Assembly (NCBI GenBank): GCA_030123625.1
Contig: CP126121.1
Coordinates: 2,768,179 to 2,832,178 of the forward strand
From: Nitrospira sp.
GTDB taxonomy: Bacteria > Nitrospirota > Nitrospiria > Nitrospirales > Nitrospiraceae
DNA: 64,000 nucleotides
Direction: 5' to 3'
Part shown: positions 56,657 to 64,000 of the stretch, one piece after another
Layout: each line of letters starts with the position of its first letter
How positions within the stretch are numbered: the first letter of the stretch is position 1
Notes under the pieces: generated by a model
The model's input: the letters and a program-made list of their open reading frames with translations, nothing else
Told to the model about the DNA's origin: nothing
Database searches by the model: none
Made by a program: the position numbers and the translations under genes

Positions 56657-57145
56657 CTACCTTCTAATAAGATAGCCGCGAAGGACATTAAGAAAATCGT
56701 CGATCGTGAATGTCTGCCCGTCTCTTATGACCGTTTCGTTCTTTATGCTGTATTTTCCTTGATGCAAGCCGACGATACTTGCTGGGGTAGCTGCAGTGTT
56801 GAGAAACACAATCACCCGTTCCCCATTCTGAAACACGGGATCATTGGAGGTCCGCATGGTGGTGCCGCCGACAGTGCCACCGGCGATCTGAAAACTTACT
56901 TCCTGCCTCGCTGGGCCCTTCACAACTGTTTCCACCCCTACTGTAACGTTGGTATGAATGGCAGTACGTTGAGAGTTCCAGGTGCTCACTTGATTCGTGA
57001 CGGTTCCTACCACGATGGTATCCGCCCGTGTCGTCAACTGTTCCAGACTTATTTTGATCATCGATGCCGCCGAGTCTGTAGGCGGACCGCTGCCCCCAAG
57101 TGTCACAAAGAGTGCCATCCGCACTATGAGATACCAGGTTCTCAT
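56657..57145 (-). CDS. Exported protein of unknown function
   Basis: The 162-residue product has a signal peptide (RTWYLIVRMALFVTLGGSG) and a beta-rich mature part (ADTIVVGTVTNQVSTW, VGVETVVKGPARQEVSFQIA, GERVIVFLNT). It ends TIDDFLNVLRGYLIRR. This resembles small exported proteins often beside matrixin genes, and here it lies just upstream of the matrixin gene on the same strand. ATG 57145 has GAAAGGG upstream. Function unknown. Confidence 0.65.
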   Translation of the reverse strand: MRTWYLIVRMALFVTLGGSGPPTDSAASMIKISLEQLTTRADTIVVGTVTNQVSTWNSQRTAIHTNVTVGVETVVKGPARQEVSFQIAGGTVGGTTMRTSNDPVFQNGERVIVFLNTAATPASIVGLHQGKYSIKNETVIRDGQTFTIDDFLNVLRGYLIRR

Positions 57146-57419
57146 GGCTATGCCCTTTCTCCAGTACTGAAAAACGAACGGTAAAGAGAATCGGGGTTTG
57201 CTACAAGAGATTCTTGGGATTGTCTGTCGTACATCATCAATCAGTATTGCCCCGCACAACTCTTGAAGAAGGCATTACTCTCGCTCCGTTCTGAGGGCCA
57301 TGCTCACACTAAAGAATCTGTGCAATTCCACAACAATGGCTTCATGGCTTCTCCTTCTTATTCCATGAGGTGCGCGACTGCGGAGAGATGCCCACTGGTT
57401 CCCAGTGCACTGCTCCTCG

Positions 57420-59183
57420 CTACTTGCCCGTTGTTCCTAGCACATCAACGAAAAAGGTAAACGCCGTCCTCCTCATCAGACAAATCGTGAAAGGAATATC
57501 CCGGATGTTTTCAGGATACGTGAGAGTGCCGTCAAAATACTCACTGTCCCAGCTCCTTGGAATCGTCAATAGCCCGCCGACTCCACTGGGTCCACCATCA
57601 GCGTTTTGCAGCAGGTTGCCGTTCGACAATTGAGCAACCTTCACCACGAGAGAGGACAGCGGCGGGCTTCCCTTCTTGGCCCCAATGGTTGCCGTGAATG
57701 AGAACGTTCCCACAGAGCCGCTGGGGCAGCCTGTAGTATCGGCACTGGTTCGGTATGATTGGCGTTCGGGCACAAAGCCAAGCAAGAGATCGTTTACGTT
57801 CACTCGGGCAGTTTCGCCTAGGTCCTGCAAGGCCTGATACGTTGTGTCGTCGATGGGAAAATTGAGAGCCCGGAATTCAGGGCGCAGATCCTTCTGAAAC
57901 CCATAGCTCAGCGCTGCGACCATGAGGGTGGACCGAAAGGTGTCTGCTTCCGCCGAGTTCGTCTCCGGCGCATACTGAACCGCGAGGCTTTGATTGAAGG
58001 TACGCAGCAAGCTCATTACGCGCGTTAATGGTTGTATAAATGAGCCGGTCTCCTGAGCATGGAACACGAACTGCCGTGCCACGGTCATGAACGTGCCGAA
58101 CGTCTCGTCGTCCTGGGTATTGGGATCGTTCCACGTCGTGAACGGCTTGTCATCAGCCACATATTCATCGTAAGCACGTTGCAGCACTGACGCGCTGGCG
58201 TGGGCTGTATTCGCGATTTCACGCGCCAGCTCAACGGGCACACCATACCGAGAAGCGTGGTTGACCAGCTCGTAGGCAGTGGCATGCGCGAACATCTGTG
58301 CGACGGATTCACTAAAGATGGCGTTGGCATTTCCATCGATCCGCCCGCCATAGCGGAAGCCGGCCGGCGCATTGAGCGTGAGATTGTGCCCCATCTCATG
58401 GAAGAGGCTCGACCAATCAGGTGTGCCCTCCAAGAAGGTACCCGCCGCCCCAAACGAAATCGGACTTGTGTACCACAGCGAGTAGGCGACGCCCTGAGCC
58501 GAGGGGTCATGAAGGAGAACCTGGCGCCACTCTCCGTTCACACGCTCGACGTCGTTCTCTAGAATCCCGAGTTGGACCACGGCGGCCTGCGACAATATAT
58601 TCTCGACGGAGGATCTGGGACGTGTCGGACCAAAAAATGAATCAGCAAACGGCTGGAGCCCTCGAGGCGGATTGTACCCTGGTTGGCGAGATCTCAGCGT
58701 GACGGGGGTCTTGGGGATAGACACCGTCGCTGCGGGGGGATATGGAACGGGCGAGATCGTCGGAGCGACGAATATGACCGACACGTCTACCGAGTCGGTC
58801 GATGAGCCGCCATAGTGCGCGGTCACCCGAAGAACATAGTTTTGCTTCGCGTTCGAGTAGACATGGCTCTGCGGAAAGAAGCCACGACTGGTAGATCCGT
58901 CGCCCCAGGCAAAGGTAAATGGGATCATCGGCTGCCGTGTATCGGAACCGTTAATGACGGCAGTTCGGGTAGAGGCGGAAACGCTCTGCACCTGGGCAGA
59001 GAGCGTTCCTTCACCGGCGAGCTCACGTGAGTAGTTGAGCGATGCGCCCGTCGGCGGGTTTGTCGACACATTCATAGTTGCCGTCGCCTCACCTCCGCAA
59101 GCGAAGGCTCCCAGGGTAAAGAGTAGGACGAGAAAAAGAAACGGATTAGCTCGATTCCCCCTCGTGTTGCTGCAACGCGTCAT
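57420..59183 (-). CDS. PKD-like lipoprotein metalloprotease (HExxH)
   Basis: The 587-residue protein has a lipobox (LGAFAC) and a PKD-like domain (PMIPFTFAWGDGSTSRGFFPQSHVY). The protease domain has SSLFHEMGHNLTL and a downstream glutamate in IFSESVAQMFAHATAYE, as in gluzincins. The C-terminal 105 residues (FSFTATIGAKKGSPPLSSLV ... FTFFVDVLG) match a domain in the matrixin protein. It is predicted to be tethered to the outer membrane or cell surface. Its ATG overlaps the stop of a truncated B2 paralogue (ATGA). Confidence 0.75.
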   Translation of the reverse strand: MTRCSNTRGNRANPFLFLVLLFTLGAFACGGEATATMNVSTNPPTGASLNYSRELAGEGTLSAQVQSVSASTRTAVINGSDTRQPMIPFTFAWGDGSTSRGFFPQSHVYSNAKQNYVLRVTAHYGGSSTDSVDVSVIFVAPTISPVPYPPAATVSIPKTPVTLRSRQPGYNPPRGLQPFADSFFGPTRPRSSVENILSQAAVVQLGILENDVERVNGEWRQVLLHDPSAQGVAYSLWYTSPISFGAAGTFLEGTPDWSSLFHEMGHNLTLNAPAGFRYGGRIDGNANAIFSESVAQMFAHATAYELVNHASRYGVPVELAREIANTAHASASVLQRAYDEYVADDKPFTTWNDPNTQDDETFGTFMTVARQFVFHAQETGSFIQPLTRVMSLLRTFNQSLAVQYAPETNSAEADTFRSTLMVAALSYGFQKDLRPEFRALNFPIDDTTYQALQDLGETARVNVNDLLLGFVPERQSYRTSADTTGCPSGSVGTFSFTATIGAKKGSPPLSSLVVKVAQLSNGNLLQNADGGPSGVGGLLTIPRSWDSEYFDGTLTYPENIRDIPFTICLMRRTAFTFFVDVLGTTGK

Positions 59184-59284
59184 GCTAGTTTTAGAATCAG
59201 TCCAACGCTCGATATCAGTAACCACAGCTCACACAGGCAGAGCGCCGAGACATTCTTAGAGATAGCTCGCAACCGTGCCGGCAT
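59180..59284 (-). pseudogene. Truncated B2 peptidase paralogue (5' fragment)
   Basis: A 34-codon frame starts MPARLRAISK and continues with ELWLLISSVGLIL, collinear with the start of the B2 peptidase (MPVRLHAIYR, then EIWLLLWSAGLLV). It stops at TGA overlapping the metalloprotease ATG. DNA similarity extends upstream of the ATG to about 59349 (matching 53219-53279), so the promoter region was duplicated too. The catalytic core is missing. Confidence 0.75.
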
Positions 59285-59349
59285 ATTTTTCTAGTTTCTC
59301 TCCCTTCGCGAAGAAGCCGATCCCGCGGGGCCTGGCCCTAGTGCTCTCT

Positions 59350-59715
59350 ACCCCGCTTGCTGTAGTCGAGGGGATTCTAGAGGAGCGGCTCATCACATGA
59401 ACGAGGGGAATTACTAGAGCCGTCATAGATCCATTCAGCTCTATCATGGCTTGTTCTGAAGCGAGGCCCGTTGCAAGACTCCATAGGGCCAAAGCCGACG
59501 ACAACAAACAGAGACACCTGTCTCAAGGCGCTATTCAAGTCGGCATACTGTCTCCCATACGTAGCTCGTCAGCATGTTGTAGGGTGTGGTGACATCAAGA
59601 GCTCTTCACCTTCCGCTCGTATGACCGCGCCGCATTCCGGTTGTTCGTGTCAGCCGGGCAATTCCACGCTGAGCCTCGCCAGTCAGTCATGAGAGGCGAG
59701 GTGCTGGAGAGTGGC
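59350..59715. other. Region without recognisable gene
   Basis: Between the B2-stub leader and the left end of the IS256-type element I see no supported gene. An antisense frame (about 59350-59507, MLSSALALWSLATGLASEQA) looks signal-like but has no convincing ribosome site or homology. Confidence 0.4.
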
Positions 59716-60904
59716 GCCTGCGGGGTGATGTCAAGCCGCTTGTGTAAATTGCCGAAGGGTTCGCTGTCTCCATTCCAAGTTAAACCGGTTAAAGATCGAA
59801 AAGATAATCCGCTCCACGCTCTGCACGTTCACGAAACACACCATCGGGCGCGTCCGCCGGCGCACTTCCACGAAACAGCGTTCGATCACATTCGTCGTCC
59901 GGAGCCTGCGCCAGAGCGCTCGTGGACACTGAAAGAACGCGAGTAACTCGGGCCGATCTCGTAGCAGCCGCGTCACGAGCGCGGGATACGCATCCCGCCA
60001 CCGGCGAGCGAAGGCGCGGGCGGCGTCTTCCGCCTCGGCCCGACTGGCCGCCTGATAGATCGCCTGGGCCGCCGCCTTCATCGCGGCGTGATCGCGCCGA
60101 CGGGCGCCGCTCAGCAGATTGCGCAGTTTATGCACCCAACAGCGTTGATGGGCCACGCGCGGATAGACGGTCGGTAAGGCCGCCGCCAATCCCGCACAGC
60201 CATCGGTGACGATCAGCTGCAGCTGGCGACCTTCAAGCCCCCGCCGATACAGCTCCTGGAGCAGGCCCTCCCAGGCCGCCTGGCTCTCCCCAGGACTCCG
60301 GGTGAAGGCGAGCAATTGTCGGGTGCCGTCGGCCCGAATGCCATAGGCGACGAGCAGCTGCACGCGCTTCCGCCCCCCGACCGCCGCACCCGCAAGCTGA
60401 CGCCATCGAGAAACCAATAGCGCCAGTCGTCGGTGAGCGGCGCCTGATGAAACAGGGCTACGGCCTGGTCCAAGTCCCGCGTGAGCCGTGACACCGTCTG
60501 GGCACTGACCGTCTCCTCCGTCAACACGCCCACCACGCGGCCCACCGCCCGCGTACTCAGCCCGCGGAGAAACGCTTCGCGCATCAACAGGAGAAGCTCC
60601 GGGGCCCGCCGTTCCAATCGCGCCAGCCCAGCGGGAAGAAACGCCGGCTGCCGGGTCCGGGTGGCCCGGACCCGCAACGTACCGACCCGGGTCACGAAGT
60701 CGCGCTCGTAAAAGCCGTTGCGGGCATCGGTCCGCTCCGAACTGCGTTCATAGTCCCGTACCCCCAAATACCGATCCCGGGCTTCAATCGACAGCCGGCC
60801 GAGAAAATCTTCCCAACTCTGCCGCGTGTGCTGCACGAGGTCGCCCCAAAACTGGTCTCGGAGCTCGGTCTGAAAATGTTGCCACTGCTCGGTCCACGGT
60901 GCTA

Positions 60905-62046
60905 GTCTAGTGTCCCATAAATGGATAGACATTATGGGCTGATGGGGATATACTGCCGGGCTATGAGATCCAAGGCTGTGGTGTTGAGCGAGACGGACCG
61001 GGCCACGCTGGGGCGAATGAGTCGGATGGGAAAGGCCGCGCAACGGGATGTCCTGCGGGCGCGGATCATCCTCCTGACAGCCGCGGGCGGGTCGGATCTG
61101 GCGGTGGCTGAGCAGTTGCGGATCAACAGACACACGGTGCGGTTGTGGCGGCAACGGTTCGCCGAGAAGGGACTGGAGGGGTTAACCGATACACCGGGCC
61201 GTGGCCGTAAGCCAATTCTCACCCACGGCGTGACCGAGTCGATTCTGACAGGGGCCGTGCAACCGCCACCAAATCGCACGCGATGGAGTTGTCGGTCGAT
61301 GGCCAAGGCCCACAAGGTCTCCAAGAGCACGGTCCAACGCCTCTGGTCAAAGAACGACATCAAGCCGCACGTGACGAGAACATTCAAGATCTCCACCGAT
61401 CCGCGATTCGAAGAAAAGTTCTGGGATGTGATCGGCTGTACTTGGATCCTCCTGACAAGGCGCTGGTGCTCTGCTGCGACGAGAAAAGTCAGTGCCAGGC
61501 GATCGAGCGCACCCAGCCTGGCTTACCACTGGGAGTGGGGCACATCAAGACAGCCACCCATGACTATATCCGGCACGGCACGGTGACTCTGTTTGCCGCG
61601 CTCAATTATCTGGAAGGCAAGATCGTGTCGATGCTCGCAGAGAAACACCGCCATCAGGAATGGCTGAAGTTTCTCAAACGGATCGATCGCGAAACGCCCG
61701 CGGGGTTAGAGCTGCATCTGATTGCCGACAACTACGCTACGCACAAGCATGCGGACGTCCAAAAGTGGTTGGCCAAGCACAAGAGGTTTCATATGCACTT
61801 CACGCCGACATCGGCGTCGTGGATGAACCTGGTCGAACGCTTTTTCCGAGACCTCACCGTCGACGTCGTGCGAGAGGGGAGCTTTAAGCACGTCAAGGAA
61901 CTCGGCGACCAGATTCTGGCGTACCTAGCCGAACGAAATGCACAACCAACGCGCTACGTCTGGAAAGCCAAGGGGGAAGAGATCCTCCGCAAGATTCACC
62001 GAGCCAGGCAGGTGCTGACTATATAGCTATTTGAGAGACACCACAC
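60905..62046 (+). mobile_element. IS630-family insertion sequence (1142 bp)
   Basis: Its ends align as imperfect inverted repeats (GTCTAGTGTCCCATAAAT at the left and GTGTGGTGTCTCTCAAAT on the complement at the right). TA flanks both sides (60903-60904 and 62047-62048), the target duplication of IS630/Tc1 elements. It landed in the fourth codon of the IS256 transposase gene. Confidence 0.85.
60963..62026 (+). pseudogene. IS630-family transposase with internal frameshift
   Basis: The 5' frame (MRSKAVVLSETDRATLGRMS) contains the HTH NRHTVRLWRQRFAEKGLEGL. At about 61430-61437 (FWDVIG) the frame changes by one base and the second frame supplies CCDEKSQCQA, LIADNYATHKH and WMNLVERFFRDL, the three acidic sites of the IS630 DDE domain. 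The junction GATCGGCTGTAC lacks a base relative to the expected GGCCTGTAC and has no slippery run, so it is probably a mutation and not programmed recoding. Confidence 0.82.
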
Positions 62047-62252
62047 TAGCGTCGTCATGGGGGTAAGCCCTCCTTCAGTGGAGAATGGGTTGTCTGAGCA
62101 ACAACCAGCTTACACCCTTCGTCTTTTACACAGAGAAGATTACATCACCCGCCTGCGGTTTGCGGTTGACAGTGAGGAGGCGTCACCGTAGGGTATTTCT
62201 GGTTAGACTGTCTACCATGCGAAGAATCTCCTCACCAAGACTCTCGCCAACG

Positions 62253-62558
62253 ATGACCGATGCCGATCGACGTCTTGACCGGTATATGGCTGTGCTGCGA
62301 CGGCAATTACCGGGGCTCCGGAGGAAATATCATGTCCTTGCGCTCGGTGTATTCGGCTCGCACGTCCATGGCACTTCGCGACCGGGGAGTGACCTAGATC
62401 TGCTCGTTGAGTTTACCCAGGTACCAACCCTCTTTGAGTTTGTCGAACTGGAGCATCGATTGACGCGGCTGCTGGGCGTCAAGGTGGATCTCGTGATGAG
62501 GGATACGCTCAAGCCCTTGATCGGCCGACAGATCCTCAAAGAGGTCGTGGGCCTGTGA
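62253..62558 (+). CDS. MntA-type nucleotidyltransferase antitoxin
   Basis: The 101-residue protein starts MTDADRRLDRYMAVLRRQL and has the active site GVFGSHVHGTSRPGSDLDLLVEF (GSx10DxD). MntA proteins neutralise HepT by adding AMP to a tyrosine. The frame extends upstream to 62085, but that part overlaps the IS256 end and is not homologous. The stop overlaps the hepT start by GTGA. This pair is a different subfamily from the MNT/HEPN pair at 2203-2932. Confidence 0.82.
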   Translation: MTDADRRLDRYMAVLRRQLPGLRRKYHVLALGVFGSHVHGTSRPGSDLDLLVEFTQVPTLFEFVELEHRLTRLLGVKVDLVMRDTLKPLIGRQILKEVVGL

Positions 62559-62917
62559 CCGTGAAGCGAGAGTACCTCGACTATGTGGCGGATATTCAGG
62601 AAGCGGTGAGCAGCATCCTCGTGTTTACGGACAGCATGACATGGGAGCAATTCGCGGCGGACCGAAAGACACAGTATGCGGTCGTGCGGGCGTTCGAAAT
62701 TCTCGGTGAAGCAGCTAAGAAGGTCCCCATGTCGGTCCGGAAACGGCATGCCGGAGTCCCGTGGAAACAAATGGCCGGTATGCGTGACAAGCTTATTCAT
62801 GAGTATTTTGGCGTGAACTATCAAGTGCTCTGGAAGACGGTTCAGACGGATATCCCCTCATTGCAACCACGTATTGCCAAGGCCTTGGAGCAAGAGTCGA
62901 AGAAAGCCCGTCGATGA
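62555..62917 (+). CDS. HepT-like HEPN toxin
   Basis: The 120-residue protein has the HepT/DUF86 pattern: VRAFEILGEAAKKVP, WKQMAGMRDKLIHEYFGVN. The RNase motif R-x4-H-x-Y is intact (RDKLIHEY), including the tyrosine that MntA modifies. HepT acts as an RNase toxin until it is AMPylated. It starts with GTG inside the antitoxin stop. The pair lies just beyond the IS elements, a common position for such modules. Confidence 0.85.
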   Translation: MTVKREYLDYVADIQEAVSSILVFTDSMTWEQFAADRKTQYAVVRAFEILGEAAKKVPMSVRKRHAGVPWKQMAGMRDKLIHEYFGVNYQVLWKTVQTDIPSLQPRIAKALEQESKKARR

Positions 62918-63142
62918 GCATGGTGCTCTCTTTCAATCGTTCCCATTCTTACTCTCGCAGCACAATAGATCGAAGCGTCGCTTGGAATAATGCGGTTACC
63001 CCATGGCCCGCGCCGGATGCGAGCCTCGTGCGTTGGCGATGTCACGTGGTCGTGCGCTCAGCACGACAAACTCTCATCAGATGATCCGCGTCCACTGGGC
63101 CGACGCCCATACTGTTCTGTTCCAGAATCTGCTAGAGGAGTG

Positions 63143-63691
63143 TTACTTCAGAAGAGAGTCCAGGTTGAGAACCAAACCAGGTAAGAGGCGGGACGAACAT
63201 TGAGCTGGACGCGTCGCTCGGCATACTTCCACATAAGGCCCACCCTTCAAGACGAGCATCTCCAGCGTGTTGCTGTCGGGATCGACCATCCAGTACTCCT
63301 GCACGCCGAAGCGCTCATAGCGCTTGCGCTTTAATTCGCGATCGCGTGCGGCCGTGCTGGGGGACAACACCTCGAGAATCATATCGGGTGGACCTTGAAC
63401 ATTGTTCTCCGTGATGGCGGCGCGACTGTTATTGAGCACCAGAAGGAGATCGGGCTCGACGATATCCGTATCACTGAGCACCACGTCATAGGGCGCAGTG
63501 AACACCGTTCCAATGGGGTGAGTTTCGAGATATGTCATTATGTGGTGGAGGAACCGACCGACGATCAACTGGTGTCGAGTCACGGGAGAAGGAGTCACGA
63601 ACAGATCACCGTCGAGAATTTCATACTGCTTCCCGTCGTCCGGCAGGAGCCTATAATCATGATAAGTCAGTTTTGTCGTGGCCAGATTCAT
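63143..63691 (-). CDS. Uma2-family (DUF820) putative endonuclease
   Basis: The 182-residue protein matches the Uma2 family, a PD-(D/E)xK nuclease fold: YEILDGDLFVTPSPVTRHQL, VEPDLLLVLN, PDMILEVLSPSTAARDRELK and KRYERFGVQEYWMVDP. The acidic and lysine residues of the fold appear in place. The biological role is unknown; copies are abundant in cyanobacteria and Nitrospira-like genomes and often lie in mobile regions, as here. Confidence 0.88.
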   Translation of the reverse strand: MNLATTKLTYHDYRLLPDDGKQYEILDGDLFVTPSPVTRHQLIVGRFLHHIMTYLETHPIGTVFTAPYDVVLSDTDIVEPDLLLVLNNSRAAITENNVQGPPDMILEVLSPSTAARDRELKRKRYERFGVQEYWMVDPDSNTLEMLVLKGGPYVEVCRATRPAQCSSRLLPGLVLNLDSLLK

Positions 63692-63871
63692 CCTGGTTCC
63701 CCTGCATCGATTTCACAATACTGAAAAGGCCTATCTGAGTCAACGAGAGAACTGGATATGGAAAGATCTTCGGCTTGGCGAACTGCGCGGCTGCGGCGGC
63801 GATCCATTGAATGTCGTTGGTCAAAATACTCCCGCGCCCGGTGTGTGGTGCCTCCTTCTACTCAGGTGATG

Positions 63872-64000
63872 TCAGTGTTGCGACGGATCGAACGTAAATT
63901 GAAACGGCCCAGCGACGGGGCGGTCTTCAAGCTGTGTCAGTTTCGTCTGACCCTTGGGTAACACGTAGACTTTGGCAATGTGATGCGGCGGAGCGTTCGG
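63872..64000 (-). CDS. Second STN-domain protein, C-terminal part (cut by window edge)
   Basis: The minus strand encodes 42 residues, PNAPPHHIAKVYVLPKGQ ... FQFTFDPSQH-stop, nearly the same as the end of the STN protein at 53388-53858 (APPHRIAKVYVLPKGQ ... FQFTFDPSQH). It is therefore the 3' end of a paralogue whose start lies beyond the window. The duplicated B2 5' fragment lies about 4.6 kb away, with the IS elements, MntA-HepT and Uma2 between them. Confidence 0.85.
   Translation of the reverse strand, partial: PNAPPHHIAKVYVLPKGQTKLTQLEDRPVAGPFQFTFDPSQH

Larger units (their letters stand above)
59731..62058 (-). pseudogene. IS256-family transposase, split by IS630 and frameshifted
   Basis: The original start is ATG 62058 (M-T-T-L, ribosome site GGAGG upstream). 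After four codons the IS630-type element intervenes, and the frame resumes at 60904 with APWTEQWQHFQTEL. A mutator-type DDE domain follows: WFLDGVSLRVR, LIVTDGCAGLAAA and TNVIERCFVEVRRRTRPM. A second lesion, a one-base change in the G6 run near 60385, shifts the frame before the second Asp. The gene is dead twice over. Confidence 0.85.
59724..62150 (-). mobile_element. IS256-family insertion sequence interrupted by an IS630-type element
   Basis: The ends share an inverted repeat: GGTGATGTCAAG...GTGTAAA...CGAAGGGT at the left and the matching GGGTGATGTAA...GTGTAAA...CGAAGGGTG on the complement at the right. The 8-base target GCCTGCGG occurs on both sides (59716-59723 and 62151-62158), as expected for IS256. 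Removing the nested 1142-bp element and one TA leaves about 1.28 kb, the normal size for the family. Confidence 0.82.

Overview
The window looks like a chromosomal segment of a Gram-negative bacterium with moderately high GC content. It is probably a member of the Nitrospira lineage, judged from the protein flavour and gene set: B12-dependent ribonucleotide reductase, contiguous trpEGDCFBA, an Lnt/RF2/LysS/Lol cluster, and many small toxin-antitoxin remnants. The taxonomic call is inference; no rRNA or tRNA gene was found to test it.

Layout. Positions 1-1163 hold the 5' part of lon (minus). Positions 1.5-7.9 kb form an accessory island: a zinc-ribbon Nudix hydrolase, a decayed second Nudix copy, an MNT/HEPN pair, and a compact AT-richer three-gene cassette encoding a macro-TIR protein, a SIR2-like protein and a membrane-anchored nSTAND1-type ATPase with a C-terminal FHA domain. 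This cassette is the best candidate for an uncharacterised immune system. From 7.9 to 34.4 kb the genes are mostly housekeeping: PilZ protein, mutY-mutT-exonuclease, mtaB-miaB, an AmpG-like transporter, nrdJ with tandem NrdR boxes and a DnaA box, an ACT protein, rlpA, a CNNM/CorC protein, ligA, a LysM lipoprotein and the trp genes, with a short inverted-repeat element between trpG and trpD.

Positions 34.4-37.1 kb are a graveyard of toxin-antitoxin parts: a RelE-like toxin tail fused in frame behind the trpA stop, an intact Xre antitoxin, a CopG antitoxin with a nonsense codon, a frameshifted PIN gene, and an antitoxin fragment ending at an IS5-type insertion. Positions 37.2-46.0 kb return to core functions: lipoproteins, LolD and LolC/E, LysS, RF2 with the programmed +1 frameshift, and Lnt.

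Positions 46.4-64.0 kb are accessory again. A minus-strand block (48.9-53.9 kb) has the parts of a ribosomally made, modified peptide pathway: nucleotidyltransferase, PqqD-like carrier, radical SAM enzyme, HprK-like kinase, lasso-type B2 peptidase, and an STN-domain protein. A 58-residue candidate precursor peptide lies between the kinase and peptidase genes. It is followed by two secreted HExxH metalloproteases. A truncated second copy of the B2 gene and a second STN gene at the window edge show that this locus was duplicated and then split by insertions, including an IS630-type element inserted inside an IS256-type element. A MntA-HepT pair and a Uma2-family nuclease lie in the same stretch.
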